Assembly: GCA_023259035.1 (NCBI GenBank)
Contig: JAHFRA010000016.1
Span: forward strand, 1-64,000
Source of the DNA: Gallionella sp.
GTDB lineage: Bacteria; Pseudomonadota; Gammaproteobacteria; Burkholderiales; Gallionellaceae
Length of the DNA stretch: 64,000 nucleotides
Direction: 5' to 3'
Program-made: the position numbers and the translations under genes
Notes under the pieces: model-generated
The model's database searches: none
What the model was told of the DNA's origin: nothing
Seen by the model: only the letters and a program-made list of their open reading frames with translations
In this document: positions 49,159 to 59,490 of the stretch, in pieces
How the letters are laid out: every line of letters begins with the position of its first letter
Numbering within the stretch: the first letter of the stretch is position 1

Positions 49159-49168
49159 AGGAGCAACT

Positions 49169-49336
49169 ATGAAGAGAATCCGGATCGTCGTGCCGCTCAC
49201 GGCTTTGGCCCTGAGCGCCTGCGTTACCATCAACATCTACTTCCCCGCCGCAGCCGCCGAGAAAGCGGCGGACAAGATCATCGATGAAGTGTGGCAAACC
49301 CAGCAAGATAAACCCGCCGCCAAGGAGGCCAAATGA
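49169..49336 (+). CDS. ynbE: YnbE-like small lipoprotein
   Basis: A 55-residue lipoprotein with lipobox ALSAC and a mature part INIYFPAAAAEKAADKIIDE, the usual betaproteobacterial YnbE form. AAGGAG precedes the ATG by 6 bases. YnbE partners the C-terminus of YdbH at the outer membrane. Its stop overlaps the next start (ATGA). Confidence 0.8.
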   Translation: MKRIRIVVPLTALALSACVTINIYFPAAAAEKAADKIIDEVWQTQQDKPAAKEAK

Positions 49337-49749
49337 ACGCCATGATTAAACTTTTTGTTGCCGTCGTTGCGCTGACTGTCGCGCTGAACGTATTTGCCGC
49401 CGCCGATCTCGAAGTCAACACGCCGGGTGTAAGCGCCATCAAGCAGAGCATGCAGGCACGCCATGCGCAGCTTGCCGCCCATTATGGCAGCGGCGCGGTG
49501 GGACTGACATCTGACGGCCTGATTGCACTGCGCGACGCAGGCGCCGTGCCGCTGGCGCAACGCCAGGCGGTGAATGCGCTGGTCGCGGCGGAAAACAATG
49601 ACCGCAATGCGCTGTATGCCGAAATTTCCAACGCCAACGGACACCCCGAATGGCAGGCGGAAATCCGCAGCACCTTCGCACAACGCTGGGTACAGCGCGC
49701 CCAGCCGGGTTGGTGGGTGCAGAGCGGCGGTGCCTGGAAGCAAAAATAA
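49333..49749 (+). CDS. ydbL: YdbL family protein (DUF1318)
   Basis: 138 residues with signal peptide (KLFVAVVALTVALNVFAA) and the DUF1318 pattern: LEVNTPGVSAIKQSMQARHA, ALRDAGAVPLAQRQAVNALV, NDRNALYAEISNANGH and a C-terminal WWVQSGGAW. YdbL acts as periplasmic partner that tunes the YdbH-YnbE complex. It is the last gene of the three. Confidence 0.85.
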   Translation: MNAMIKLFVAVVALTVALNVFAAADLEVNTPGVSAIKQSMQARHAQLAAHYGSGAVGLTSDGLIALRDAGAVPLAQRQAVNALVAAENNDRNALYAEISNANGHPEWQAEIRSTFAQRWVQRAQPGWWVQSGGAWKQK

Positions 49750-49751
49750 TC

Positions 49752-49821
49752 TCCCTCTCCCGGCGCTGACGCGCCACCCTCTCCAGCAAGCGGGAGAAGG
49801 GTTGGGGGAGAGGGTTTCTCT
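49752..49821. repeat. Dispersed palindromic repeat, family C, copy 2
   Basis: Starts CTCCCTCTCCCGGCGCTGAC, contains GCAAGCGGGAGAAGGGTTGG and ends GGGAGAGGG, i.e. the block inside priA in reverse. It lies directly behind ydbL. Confidence 0.75.
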
Positions 49822-49840
49822 ATTAAACCCATGACGTGAA

Positions 49841-50629
49841 ATGAATCCCACCCTCGTCTTCGACATTGAAACCATTCCCGATATCGCCGGGCTGCGCGCG
49901 CTGCATGAACTCGACGCGTGCGTCAGTGATGCGGAAGTGGCGGAGATGGCTTTTCAGTTGCGCCGCCAGAAGACCGGCAGCGACTTTCTACCGCATCATC
50001 TGCAACGCGTCGCGGCGATCTCCTGCGTGTTGCGCGAGAGTGACAACTTTCGCGTCTGGTCGCTGGGCGAACCGGACGACGACGAAGCCAGCATCATCAA
50101 ACGTTTTTTCGACGGCATCGAGAAATACACGCCGCAACTGGTAAGCTGGAACGGCGGCGGCTTCGATCTGCCGGTACTGCACTACCGCGGCCTGATCCAT
50201 GGTGTGCAATGCCCGCGCTACTGGGACATGGGCGAGGATGATCGCGACTTCAAATGGAACAACTACATCAGCCGTTACCACGCGCGTCACCTCGACCTGA
50301 TGGACTTGCTGGCGATGTACACCGGACGAGCCAACGCACCGCTCGATGAGTTGGCAAAACTGATCGGCTTTCCCGGCAAGCTGGGCATGGACGGCAGCAA
50401 GGTGTGGGATGCCTATCAGCAAGGCAAGCTGAACGAGATACGCAATTATTGCGAGACCGATGTAGTGAACACCTACCTCGTGTTTGCACGCTTCCAGTTG
50501 ATGCGCGGGCAATTCACCAAGGCGCGCTACGAACAGGAATGCGAACTGATTCGCGCCACTCTGGCTAAATCCGAGGAACCGCATTGGCGCGAATTCCTTG
50601 TGCAGTGGACAGACAAAAAAACCGCATGA
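49841..50629 (+). CDS. Predicted 3'-5' exonuclease (DNA polymerase B exonuclease-like)
   Basis: 262 residues starting with [10 protein letters not shown], the exo I motif (D and E). Exo II is in [18 protein letters not shown], and exo [20 protein letters not shown] includes the last aspartate. The layout agrees with the DNA_pol_B_exo2 family. The substrate (DNA repair or RNA) is not known. The stop overlaps rlmD by 4 bases. Confidence 0.85.
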   Translation: MNPTLVFDIETIPDIAGLRALHELDACVSDAEVAEMAFQLRRQKTGSDFLPHHLQRVAAISCVLRESDNFRVWSLGEPDDDEASIIKRFFDGIEKYTPQLVSWNGGGFDLPVLHYRGLIHGVQCPRYWDMGEDDRDFKWNNYISRYHARHLDLMDLLAMYTGRANAPLDELAKLIGFPGKLGMDGSKVWDAYQQGKLNEIRNYCETDVVNTYLVFARFQLMRGQFTKARYEQECELIRATLAKSEEPHWREFLVQWTDKKTA

Positions 50630-51927
50630 ATCCAGTAATCATTGAATCACTCGACCACGAAGGCCGGGGCATCGCGCATGCCGATGGCAAGGTGATTTTC
50701 ATCGAAGGCGCCCTGACGGGCGAGCTTGTGACCTATTCCTCGTATCGCAAAAAACCCAGCTACGAGCAGGCGCAAGTCGGCCAAATCCTGAAACAGTCTT
50801 TCATGCGCGTGCAGCCGAAGTGTGCGAATTTTGGCGTGTGCGGCGGTTGCTCGATGCAGCATCTGGAAGCGCGCGCGCAGGTTGCCGTCAAGCAGCGCGT
50901 GCTGGAAGACAACCTGGAGCGTATCGGCAAGGTCAAAGCCGAAACCATGCTGGCGCCGATCTACGGACAGACATGGGGCTATCGCCAGCGCGCGCGGCTT
51001 TCGGTGCGGCATGTGTTGAAGAAGGGCAAGACGCTGGTGGGCTTCCGCGAGAAAAACGGCAAATATGTGGCGGACATGCAGCATTGCGAAATTCTGCCGC
51101 CCAGAATTGCCAGGCTGTTGCCGCTGCTGGGGGAGCTGAATGAAAGCTTCATCGTCCGCGATGCGCTGCCGCAAATCGAGGTGGCGATAGGCGATCATGT
51201 TGATGTGCTGGTGCTGCGCATCCTGCAAGCGCTCTCGCCGTCGGATGAGGCGGCGATCAGACAATTTGCCGACACGCACCAGGTGCAGTTCTGGCTGCAA
51301 ACCAAAGGGCCGGAAACGATCGTGCCGTTCTACCCGCTGGATGCACCGCCGCTGACCTACGGCCTGCCGGAATTCGGCATCACCATGCCGTTTGCACCAG
51401 CCGAATTCACCCAGGTGAATAGCGAAATGAATCGCCTGATGGTCGTCCGCGCCATGCGCCTGTTAGCGCCGCAACCCGGCGAACGCATCGCCGACTTCTT
51501 CTGCGGTCTGGGCAACTTCACGCTGCCCATCGCAAGAAGCGGCGCGCGGGTGCTGGGCATCGAAGGCAGTGACGCGCTGGTGAAACGCGCCGGGCAAAAT
51601 GCCGCGTATAACGGTCTTTCCGGCAACACCCGATTTGCAACAATGAACCTGTTCGAAATGGATGAAGCGGCACTTGCGCGGCTAGGCCGCTTCGATAAAT
51701 GGCTGGTTGACCCCCCGCGTGATGGCGCAGTTGAACTGATGAGATCCATCAGCGCCGAAACCGCTCCCCGCCGCATCGTCTATGTCTCCTGCAGCCCGTC
51801 CACTTTGGCGCGCGACGCGGAGGTGCTGGTGCACGAGAAGGGTTACACGCTGAAAGCTGCGGGAGTGATGAACATGTTTCCGCATACTTCGCATGTCGAG
51901 TCGATTGCGGTGTTCGAGCGTCCATGA
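50626..51927 (+). CDS. rlmD: 23S rRNA (uracil-1939-C5)-methyltransferase RlmD
   Basis: ATG 50626 (in ATGA overlap) gives 433 residues. The N-terminal TRAM domain ([20 protein letters not shown]) is followed by the [4Fe-4S] cysteines [10 protein letters not shown] (C66, C72, C75) and a later Cys in MQHCEILPP. The SAM-binding region is [20 protein letters not shown]. The catalytic block is [12 protein letters not shown] with DPPRDGA before it. Membership in RlmD rather than TrmA follows from the iron-sulfur cluster. Confidence 0.93.
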   Translation: MNPVIIESLDHEGRGIAHADGKVIFIEGALTGELVTYSSYRKKPSYEQAQVGQILKQSFMRVQPKCANFGVCGGCSMQHLEARAQVAVKQRVLEDNLERIGKVKAETMLAPIYGQTWGYRQRARLSVRHVLKKGKTLVGFREKNGKYVADMQHCEILPPRIARLLPLLGELNESFIVRDALPQIEVAIGDHVDVLVLRILQALSPSDEAAIRQFADTHQVQFWLQTKGPETIVPFYPLDAPPLTYGLPEFGITMPFAPAEFTQVNSEMNRLMVVRAMRLLAPQPGERIADFFCGLGNFTLPIARSGARVLGIEGSDALVKRAGQNAAYNGLSGNTRFATMNLFEMDEAALARLGRFDKWLVDPPRDGAVELMRSISAETAPRRIVYVSCSPSTLARDAEVLVHEKGYTLKAAGVMNMFPHTSHVESIAVFERP

Positions 51928-52394
51928 GCCATTACGACGACCTGGTTGCCGACGCGCTTACGCGCGTAAAGGAGATCATGCCGTGGGACCTGAGCAAGCG
52001 CCTCGCGGCGGGTGATGCGCCCGTGCTGCTCGACGTGCGCGAACCGGCAGAATTTGCCCTGCTGCGCATCCCCGCTTCGATCAACGTGCCGCGCGGCGTG
52101 CTGGAGCAATCCTGCGAATGGGATTACGACGAGACCGTGCCGCTGCTGGCTGCCGGGCGCGAGCAGGAAATCGTGGTGATCTGCCGTTCCGGCAAGCGCT
52201 CGGCGCTTGCCGCCGACACTTTGCAGCAGATGGGCTACACCAGCGTGGTTTCGCTAAAGACTGGTGTGCGCGGCTGGAATGATTTTGAACAACCGCTGAC
52301 GGATGAAAATGGCAAAGTGGTGGATGGCGATAGTGCGGAGCAACTGCTTGCACCACATTTGCGGCCAGAGCAGCTCAAACCGAAAATATCTTGA
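51924..52394 (+). CDS. Rhodanese-like sulfurtransferase
   Basis: 156 residues with one rhodanese domain: [20 protein letters not shown] and the active-site loop [11 protein letters not shown] with Cys87. The 8-residue spacing and the C-terminal [18 protein letters not shown] extension are as in single-domain bacterial sulfurtransferases. It is coupled to rlmD by ATGA overlap; sulfur transfer to RNA modification is possible but not shown. Confidence 0.88.
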   Translation: MSHYDDLVADALTRVKEIMPWDLSKRLAAGDAPVLLDVREPAEFALLRIPASINVPRGVLEQSCEWDYDETVPLLAAGREQEIVVICRSGKRSALAADTLQQMGYTSVVSLKTGVRGWNDFEQPLTDENGKVVDGDSAEQLLAPHLRPEQLKPKIS

Positions 52395-52642
52395 TACAAG
52401 GGTAATTTCCGCCCGCTATGTTGTGCCGCTTCGGCTGGCTCATGACAGGCAATATCAGGTTCCCAGGCAGCAAGACCTCTCAAATCGTACTGATGTTATT
52501 GCCGTGATTAGCCACAACGTAGCCCAGCACTCCCCTCCCCCGTTTGAGGGAAAGGGGAATTCGGCCAGATGATTGTCATTCAACGTAAATATAGCGTTTT
52601 TGTTTTCACTTTTACTCGCTTTATTCTTGAAATTTGCACCAT

Positions 52643-55600
52643 CTACCTCGGGCATGCAACAGAATAATCCCACGCAGTACCGCTTCCGCCCGCGCAATTC
52701 GGAATCACCTGCACGGTAATCTGGGTTGCGCTACCGCTATAAGTTAATGTCTTGGTTCCACTTGCACCAACACAGCCGGTATCGAATAGCGTGCTGCCCT
52801 GATATTTCACCAGTATCTGGTCTTTCTGCGAGTACGTCCGATATGTGAAGTCGAATGTCCCTGCCGATTTGCCAAGCTCGATTGACCGCGTATCCGGTGT
52901 ATCAGCGCCAGCATTCTGGGTTGAACTGCACTGTGCAAGAACCTCGAAACTAACCCCGTTGCTCTTCACGGCATTGACTTCAACAATCACATCCCCTGTC
53001 GAAGCATTCGCCGGAACCTTGGCAATGGCTGCCGTGTCACTGCTCCACGTGACGTTGCTTGCATTTAAACCATTAAAGGACACCGAACGCGTATCGGCAG
53101 ATGTGCCGAATCCGGATCCCGTAATCGTCACAGAAGTATCGACAGGCCCTTTGGCAGGCGAGAGCGTGGTAATCGTAGGGCCTTCACAACCAATTTCAAA
53201 GTTGAAGGCTCCTGTATTGGCGGGATCCAGATTAGATACCAAGACCACAACCTGATCCCCTGCTAACTTGCCGAACGTCGGGAACTTGTTGCTCGCCGCC
53301 AGCGCCGAAGCGGTAGTGGCCCGCCAGGTAAAACCGTTCCACAGCGCGCCGACCGAACTCGCGGTTGGCGTAATTTTGACAACCAGATTCAGGCCGCTGC
53401 TGCCTGCCGGGAGCACACCCGTCGGGTTGACCACAATCGCCCTCGTGGAAAACGGAGTAATGCCGGTCCAATTCATGTTGACCTTGCTACAGGAAGCAAG
53501 ATTGACATTTTGCTTGTACACGCTGGTTGCCCCAAACAAACCCTCGGCAAATCCGGATACCACTTCACCCGTCCGCCCGAACTGGCTTGATGCGTTGTGA
53601 GTCAGGGCGCGCTGCTTGACGAAATCGAGATAAACAGTCTGCAAGGGTTGCGCGAACTTGGTATTGAAGTAGGTGTTCATCGCACCGTACAGTGTCTCCG
53701 CACTCGGGTTGAAGACAGCTGCGCCGATTGTCGTGCGAATCTGCGTATACAGCCCCGATATATAGTTGAGGCTCCCACCGTTATACTGCTTGCCGAAATA
53801 GGCAAAGAAGTCTTCATTGTTGTATCTGAATTGCCCCGGTGTCATCAGACTCTCATCCAGCCAGCCGATTTCATCACGGACGGTTATTACCTGCCCGTTA
53901 TCAATCGTCTTGCCATATATCGTTGCCGTACCTTCAAAATATCCTCTAGTCGTCCCGCCGCAGCAGACCGGATAGCCGTTCTGAATGGCGTGCTGCATTT
54001 CATGAGAAACGCTGGCAAGAACCGAACCCAACACGGTGTTCACGCCATCGTCAACACGGGCATAATTAACATAGAGTCGACCATAGTGGGAATCTGTTTC
54101 AGGATTGGCCACTTCACCGGGATCGCCTGGCGCAAATTTGCTTCCGGCATCGATCATGTGGATGTTGTAACGGGCAATATTGTCGCGGCACGCCGTCCTG
54201 CCGATATACAGGTTCGGCCCGTTCAACCCGTCGGTCTGGTAGATACCCTGCGACTTCCTGGCGTTGCCGGCCACCTTGTCGATTACGACGGTACGAATCT
54301 GCGCGGCGCTGGGATTGCCCGCAAGGCCGAGCACGTTTTTCACTGCAGCGATCAGGTTGGGATTGACACCGTTGTAGATCACGCACCACGACTGCCCCGG
54401 CCAGGTTGTAAGTGCGGTTTTATCTGCCAGGGGTGCCGCACTATAGGCATGGGCATTCGTACCAAGTGTAGTAGCCTCCTCCGAAGTGACAGCCTCCATG
54501 TTCGGGTTGTAAATCACGATGGCCGTGAACGCCAGAGGCAGGCCGCGCGTTTCCACGGTCAGTATTCTGTTCGAGCCCGCGCCGGAAATATCACCGGTCA
54601 GTTCGACCTGTGAGCCGTCCTGCGGGTTGAAAATGCGCATGAATATCCTGAGCGTATTTCCCTGATCTGCCGCGGGTATAGCCGAGTCACTGAAAGGCAG
54701 GCTTATCGTCACCGCCCCAGCTGTGGTGGTGGTAAAGCCGCCGTCGCCGGTGAGATTAAAGTCATACGCTGGCGCACCACTCGTGACATTGACATCACCT
54801 TGGGACGGATCGATAGTCAAGCCTGACGGCACACTCAACGAAGGCGTCATGCCCGGTTGCGTGGCGTTTACAGAAGATGGGATTTCACCAGAAGTAACCG
54901 TGACACCCGCTCCGCTTGAATCATTAAATGTGCCGCCAGTGATGCCGGTCGGCGACTGGATGCCGGTGGAACACATCACGACCCCCTCCAATGTCCAGCC
55001 CCGCTCACCCATTTGCAGGTAGGTCGCGTAATTGGTTATAAAGCGATGGTTGGAATCGTTGTACATCCAGCGATTGTTGTAAGCCCGGTAGATCGGCTGC
55101 GTCCCGACCGGACAACTTCCGGCCTGCGCTGGCTGGATTTCGAATGCGATACCCTCATAAAACCAGCCGGGGTCCGTTTTAACAGACGTGCACTCTCCTG
55201 CATCTGCGGTGTAAAAGTGCGAATTGGGGCCTACTCCCGGTGTGCCATAAAAACGGCAAACGGGGACAGTTCCCGCAGCCGTTTCGTCCACGTTGAATGA
55301 ATGTCCTGTTCTTACCCAACCCGCCCCAGCCGCGCCATTATCAATCCCCGCAGCCTCGGCCGCGCCTGCGGTAACAAAATAGTGCCTGAGTGTGGTGTTG
55401 TAAAACTCCGTGGTCGTTTTGCCCGAGCTCCCGCCCGCAGTAGACAGGGTAAGCGTATAGGCGCCGGTTTGAAGTGCCAGCGCTGAGGAAGCCACAATTG
55501 AGTATGTTCCAGCAGCAGGAAGCGTTAAATAACCCGATGTGGGGGGAATCCTCGCCGTGGTTCCGCCACCGCCATTATTGTCATAGCTCGTAGTGCTACC

Positions 55601-55867
55601 GTCCGGATAAATCAACAACAAGTCGGGATCGATAACCGAGGAAGTACTGAGAATCGAAATCTGCTGGCCGCTGGTCCCGGTGAAATTGTATTTATCGTAA
55701 TAATATGTTTTGCCGTTGCTGTTTAAATCCACACAATCGTCAGTGGCCAGTGTGCCGCTTTTTGTTTCTCCGGCAATGATCGACTGCCAGGCGCAGGCGG
55801 CCGAGGCCGGCGATGACGCACTGATAGCGAACAAGAACAACGCGATAGCAAGGAATGAGTTTTTCAT
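52643..55867 (-). CDS. Large secreted protein with DUF5648, HExxH peptidase-like and IPT/TIG domains
   Basis: 1074 residues with a signal peptide (LAIALFLFAISASSPASA). In order: a PPC-like beta domain (about 30-145), a DUF5648 region (TEFYNTTLRHYFVTAGAAEA; GPNSHFYTADAGECTSVKTD), a beta domain, then at about 500-800 a peptidase-like region with HEMQHAIQNGYP (residues 622-626 HExxH) and GWLDESLMTPGQF as candidate third ligand area, an IPT/TIG domain (PTITTLSPAKGPVDTSVTIT), and a final Cys-paired beta domain. The pattern resembles M30-type secreted zinc peptidases. Substrate unknown. Confidence 0.7.
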   Translation of the reverse strand: MKNSFLAIALFLFAISASSPASAACAWQSIIAGETKSGTLATDDCVDLNSNGKTYYYDKYNFTGTSGQQISILSTSSVIDPDLLLIYPDGSTTSYDNNGGGGTTARIPPTSGYLTLPAAGTYSIVASSALALQTGAYTLTLSTAGGSSGKTTTEFYNTTLRHYFVTAGAAEAAGIDNGAAGAGWVRTGHSFNVDETAAGTVPVCRFYGTPGVGPNSHFYTADAGECTSVKTDPGWFYEGIAFEIQPAQAGSCPVGTQPIYRAYNNRWMYNDSNHRFITNYATYLQMGERGWTLEGVVMCSTGIQSPTGITGGTFNDSSGAGVTVTSGEIPSSVNATQPGMTPSLSVPSGLTIDPSQGDVNVTSGAPAYDFNLTGDGGFTTTTAGAVTISLPFSDSAIPAADQGNTLRIFMRIFNPQDGSQVELTGDISGAGSNRILTVETRGLPLAFTAIVIYNPNMEAVTSEEATTLGTNAHAYSAAPLADKTALTTWPGQSWCVIYNGVNPNLIAAVKNVLGLAGNPSAAQIRTVVIDKVAGNARKSQGIYQTDGLNGPNLYIGRTACRDNIARYNIHMIDAGSKFAPGDPGEVANPETDSHYGRLYVNYARVDDGVNTVLGSVLASVSHEMQHAIQNGYPVCCGGTTRGYFEGTATIYGKTIDNGQVITVRDEIGWLDESLMTPGQFRYNNEDFFAYFGKQYNGGSLNYISGLYTQIRTTIGAAVFNPSAETLYGAMNTYFNTKFAQPLQTVYLDFVKQRALTHNASSQFGRTGEVVSGFAEGLFGATSVYKQNVNLASCSKVNMNWTGITPFSTRAIVVNPTGVLPAGSSGLNLVVKITPTASSVGALWNGFTWRATTASALAASNKFPTFGKLAGDQVVVLVSNLDPANTGAFNFEIGCEGPTITTLSPAKGPVDTSVTITGSGFGTSADTRSVSFNGLNASNVTWSSDTAAIAKVPANASTGDVIVEVNAVKSNGVSFEVLAQCSSTQNAGADTPDTRSIELGKSAGTFDFTYRTYSQKDQILVKYQGSTLFDTGCVGASGTKTLTYSGSATQITVQVIPNCAGGSGTAWDYSVACPR

Positions 55868-56061
55868 AATTTTTACTCCGGAAACAGAAGGTCGTTATGG
55901 TTAAATCAGAACGTTCGGAACCCTTCTTCGACATGATCGTCTGCCGATTTGGTGACGAAATTCAGTAGAATACTTTGATTGTAATTTTTGCATAATTGGC
56001 GTTATGGCTCCCTTTTTTTTATTGCAAAGGTTCAGCCTGCCAAATCAAGACGAATAATATT

Positions 56062-56086
56062 CCTCTACACGCGGAAAGTGTAGAGG
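56062..56086 (-). terminator. Strong 9-bp hairpin, probable terminator of the Bax-inhibitor gene
   Basis: CCTCTACAC-loop-GTGTAGAGG, perfect 9-bp arms with a 7-base loop. It is symmetric in strength; on the minus strand an A/T-rich stretch follows. The next gene left, the large secreted protein, starts 195 bases away. Confidence 0.5.
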
Positions 56087-56169
56087 TGTTTGCCTGATTA
56101 TGGTGTAAGGGGCGAAGAAGTTTTGTTGTCAGTGCTTGCCTTACAGGGCGAGAATCGCGATAAGAGAAA

Positions 56170-56394
56170 GTGTCGGCCTCTTATGGGCCTTAAATGCGCG
56201 AAACGCCGCGCCTATTGATTCGGCACGAATATATGTTTGAGGTTTTTCGGTCGGGCAGATGTACGAAGCCCATTCACTCCTTGATCTCAGGGCGAACGGG
56301 CTTCAAACATCACTTGGCCGGATCAATAGCGGGTGTTCACACTTCAGATATTTCAACACGATTTAAGAGGCGCTTGTCCAAACGGGCGCCTTTT
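56170..56394 (+). ncRNA. Candidate small RNA in the gap before the Bax-inhibitor gene
   Basis: The 545-bp gap 55868-56412 has no good gene. On the plus strand, TTGCCT (56136-56141), 17 bases and GATAAG (56159-56164) form a weak promoter. A hairpin GAAGCCC/GGGCTTC (56265-56304) and a final stem GGCGC/GCGCC (56369-56390) followed by TTTT make a plausible transcript of about 225 nt with an intrinsic end. No known RNA family is recognised. Confidence 0.25.
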
Positions 56395-56412
56395 CATTTG
56401 AGGCATTGAACC

Positions 56413-57102
56413 TTAATCGCGCTCGCCGCTGAATGCCATCAGCAGTTGCAACAGATTGATAAACAGGTTGTAGATGTTCATGTACAGCCCCAGCGTCGCC
56501 ATTACATAGTTGGTTTCGCCGCCATGCACAATGCGGCTGACGTCGAACAGGATGTAGGCTGAAAAAATCAGTACGGCAATCGCGGAGATGGTCAGCGACA
56601 GGGCGGGTATCTGGAAGAAGATGTTTGCCAGTGAAGCAATCACCAACAAGATCAACCCGATAAACAGGAACTTGCCCATGAAGCTGAAATCTCTTTTGGT
56701 CACGGTGGCGATGGTTGCCAGTGAGAAGAAGATGATGCCAGTGCCGCCTGCGGCCATGCCGACCAGTTGAGCGCCATTCTTCAGGTGCAGCGCGACTTGC
56801 AGGATCGGGCCTAGGAGTAGGCCCGCCACGAGGGTAAAGCCCAGCAGTGCCACCACGCCCCAAACGCTGTCACGCAGCGCAGTGACAGCGAACATCAAAC
56901 CCATCATCACGCCGAACATCAGCAGCATACTCATGGTCGGGTGTTGTGCCATGAAAGAGAAATTGACGGACGTGCCGATGAACGCGCCGATGATGGTCGG
57001 GATCATGGTCAGCGCCAGCATCATGTAGGTGTTGCGCAGCACCTTGTTTTGCCCGAAAGCGAGCGAACCGGTTTGTGTAATGACTTGAGATTCGTATTGC
57101 AT
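56413..57102 (-). CDS. Bax inhibitor-1/YccA family membrane protein
   Basis: ATG 57102 has TTGGAG six bases upstream; 229 residues. Seven hydrophobic helices are visible (for example NTYMMLALTMIPTIIGAFIG, VWGVVALLGFTLVAGLLLGP, GIIFFSLATIATVTK, KFLFIGLILLVIASLANIFF). The last half contains the family block SAYILFDVSRIVHGGETNYV with the two acidic residues of the BI-1 calcium/proton site. Bacterial members are linked to FtsH protease control (YccA); ion leak is inferred. Confidence 0.9.
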   Translation of the reverse strand: MQYESQVITQTGSLAFGQNKVLRNTYMMLALTMIPTIIGAFIGTSVNFSFMAQHPTMSMLLMFGVMMGLMFAVTALRDSVWGVVALLGFTLVAGLLLGPILQVALHLKNGAQLVGMAAGGTGIIFFSLATIATVTKRDFSFMGKFLFIGLILLVIASLANIFFQIPALSLTISAIAVLIFSAYILFDVSRIVHGGETNYVMATLGLYMNIYNLFINLLQLLMAFSGERD

Positions 57103-57241
57103 ACTTTTCTCCAAAATGAATACCGTTAAACAGCAGCGCTTCTAAGACTACCGAAGTGGTCGAAAAGTTGCAATGGTGCTGTGCTTTGCGGCACTTAATT
57201 TTGAGCGGCAACAGGATTTCAGGTACCATGCGCGCTTCTTG

Positions 57242-57331
57242 GGAAGCTTGGCCGAGCGGTTGAAGGCACCAGTCTTGAAAACTGGCGAGGGTTTGCGCCC
57301 TCCGTGAGTTCGAATCTCACAGCTTCCGCCA
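57242..57331 (+). tRNA. tRNA-Ser (UGA anticodon)
   Basis: A 90-nt class II tRNA: acceptor GGAAGCU pairs with AGCUUCC, anticodon stem CCAGU-CUUGAAA-ACUGG with anticodon UGA, long variable arm GAGGGUUUGCGCCCUC, T-arm GAGUUCGAAUCUC, discriminator G and encoded CCA. Confidence 0.97.
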
Positions 57332-57366
57332 GAACACGTTATTGGCTAGTCTCATGCAATCTCTTA

Positions 57367-57400
57367 AACCCGCACTGCGCATAGCTTTAGCGGGTTTTTT
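57367..57400 (+). terminator. Terminator behind tRNA-Ser
   Basis: AACCCGC (57367-57373) pairs with GCGGGTT (57390-57396), followed by TTTT, 35 bases after the tRNA. Confidence 0.85.
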
Positions 57401-57617
57401 CTTGCTCAATCGGTATCAGTCAGACTCGCGGAATCTTGCATTATTTGTCGGTAACAGACAAACATTGATCCCCATTCAATCCGAACAAATTACCCATGAA
57501 TCGAAACCGCTCTTCGCCGATAACACCATTTTTTACGCTATCCAAGCAAGAACCAGAGAGTGCGAAAACCAACAATGTTCGGACTCAAAATAGGGTATCT
57601 ACTCATGCACGATAAAT

Positions 57618-58127
57618 TTATATGGCTTGCAGCGCGGCCAGTGCCGCATCGTAATTCGGTTCGTTTTTTATCTCACTGACCAGCTCGGTATAGCGCACCA
57701 CATTGTTGTCATCCAGAACGACCACGGCGCGGGCCATAAGCCCTGCCAGCACGCCATCGGCGATTTTCACGCCATAGTTGCGCATGAATTCACGACCGCG
57801 CATGACGGAGAGGTTGACTACGTTGTCCAACCCTTCGCTGGCGCAGAAGCGTGCCATGGCAAACGGCAAGTCGGCGGAGATGTTTATCACCACGGTGTTG
57901 GTCAGGGTGCTGGCGGCCTGATTGAAACGGCGCGCGGAGGCCTGGCAAGTCGGCGTGTCCAGACTCGGCACGATGTTCAGCACCTTGCGCTTGCCGGTAA
58001 AGTCATCGAGGGTAACGTCTTTCAAATCCTTATTTACCAGCGAGAAAGCGGGCGCGATTTGTCCTACTTGCGGAAAATCGCCATGCAGAAAAACGGGTGT
58101 GCCGCCGAGTGTCGTGCTGTGTGCCAT
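57618..58127 (-). CDS. tpx: Thiol peroxidase
   Basis: ATG 58127 with AAGGAG upstream gives 169 residues, the usual Tpx size. The peroxidatic cysteine C61 is in [10 protein letters not shown] and the resolving cysteine C95 in ARFCASEG. Tpx reduces lipid and other hydroperoxides using thioredoxin. It starts 10 bases after gcvPA, where gcvPB usually lies, so it is probably in the glycine-cleavage transcript. Confidence 0.95.
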   Translation of the reverse strand: MAHSTTLGGTPVFLHGDFPQVGQIAPAFSLVNKDLKDVTLDDFTGKRKVLNIVPSLDTPTCQASARRFNQAASTLTNTVVINISADLPFAMARFCASEGLDNVVNLSVMRGREFMRNYGVKIADGVLAGLMARAVVVLDDNNVVRYTELVSEIKNEPNYDAALAALQAI

Positions 58128-58137
58128 ATCGTTCTCC

Positions 58138-59490
58138 TTAGTTAAGCGCGTGGCGCAACGCCGCCACATAGCGTTGCAAATCTTCATTGGTCTTGGTTTC
58201 AGTAACGCAAACCAGAATTGCATTACCCAACTGCGGGTAGTATAGCTGCAAATCCAAACCGCCTGATACGCCCTGTTCAGCCATGCTGGACAATACTTTT
58301 GCGGAGGATTTCGGCAGATGCAGCACGGCCTCGTGGAAATGCGGTGCACTGAACAAACGCTTCACACCTTGCACTCCGCTGGACAACACCGCCAGCGCTT
58401 GCGTGCCGGCATGCGATGCGGCGGCGACGCGGCGCAGCCCGTCCACACCGAGCAAGGCCATGTGAATGGTCGCTGCTGTCACCATCAGCCCCTGATTGCT
58501 GCAAATGTTGGAAGTGGCCTTGGCGCGGCGGATGTGTTGTTCGCGCGCTTGCAGCGTCAGCGTAAAACCCGGCTTGCCGTCCAGATCCACGGTGCGGCCA
58601 ATGATGCGCCCCGGCATCTGGCGCACCAACGCCTGCTTGCAGCACATGAAACCGAAATATGGCCCGCCGCTGGACAGCGGCGAGCCAAGCGGCTGACCGT
58701 CACCCACCGCGATGTCTGCGCCTTGGTTGCCCCAGTTGCCCGGTGCTTTCAGCAATGCGAGCGCCAGCGGATTCACCAGCCCGATGGCCAAAGCGCCTTG
58801 CGCGTGCGCCCAGGCCGTAAGCGTGTCGACGTCTTCCAGCGCACCGAAGAAATTCGGCTGCGGAATTACCAGTGCGGCGAAGTCGCTGCCTGCATGCTGT
58901 TCCAGTGCATTGAGATCGGTGGCTCCAGTCGCAGTGTCGAACGGGATTTCTACCAGTTCGATATTTTGCAGCTTGACGATGTTCTGCGCCACGCTACGAT
59001 ACAGCGGGCTGACAGTAGCAGGCAATAACACACGACGAGAACTCTTGTGCGCACGCACCGCCATCAAAATTGCTTCGGCCAGCGCGGACGCGCCGTCGTA
59101 CAAACTGGCGTTGGACGCATCCATGCCGGTCAACGATGCGATCATGCTCTGGTATTCATACAGAACTTGTAGCGTGCCCTGGCTGGCCTCGGCCTGATAC
59201 GGTGTGTAGGCGGTGTAGAACTCGCCGCGCGTGACTATCTGCCAGACGGCAGCCGGAATGTGGTGCTCATATGCACCAGCACCGATAAAGTTGAGTAGCG
59301 GCATATCGAGTGCTGCACGCTCGTGCATCAGGCGCGTGATTTGCATTTCGTTCAGCCCGTCGCCTACAGCGTTGAGCTTACCGCTTTTCAGCGCGGCGGG
59401 AATTTCGTCAAACAGCGCATCGATATTCGGGGTGCCAATGCTGGCAAGCATGGTCTGAATATCTTGTTCGGTATGGGGAATGAAGGGCAT
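58138..59490 (-). CDS. gcvPA: Glycine decarboxylase P-protein subunit 1
   Basis: 450 residues, matching the N-terminal half of the split P-protein: [60 protein letters not shown]-like [20 protein letters not shown], and [20 protein letters not shown]. The pyridoxal lysine lies in subunit 2, which is not in the window next to it. CGGAG precedes the ATG. Regulated through the riboswitch upstream of gcvT. Confidence 0.95.
   Translation of the reverse strand: MPFIPHTEQDIQTMLASIGTPNIDALFDEIPAALKSGKLNAVGDGLNEMQITRLMHERAALDMPLLNFIGAGAYEHHIPAAVWQIVTRGEFYTAYTPYQAEASQGTLQVLYEYQSMIASLTGMDASNASLYDGASALAEAILMAVRAHKSSRRVLLPATVSPLYRSVAQNIVKLQNIELVEIPFDTATGATDLNALEQHAGSDFAALVIPQPNFFGALEDVDTLTAWAHAQGALAIGLVNPLALALLKAPGNWGNQGADIAVGDGQPLGSPLSSGGPYFGFMCCKQALVRQMPGRIIGRTVDLDGKPGFTLTLQAREQHIRRAKATSNICSNQGLMVTAATIHMALLGVDGLRRVAAASHAGTQALAVLSSGVQGVKRLFSAPHFHEAVLHLPKSSAKVLSSMAEQGVSGGLDLQLYYPQLGNAILVCVTETKTNEDLQRYVAALRHALN

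Noticed and set aside
56194-56409. 71-residue frame in the Bax-inhibitor gap
   Set aside because: No ribosome site or family features; it overlaps hairpins better explained as RNA or repeat.
57342-57593. 83-residue frame after tRNA-Ser
   Set aside because: It reads through the tRNA terminator, and the rest has no protein-like pattern.
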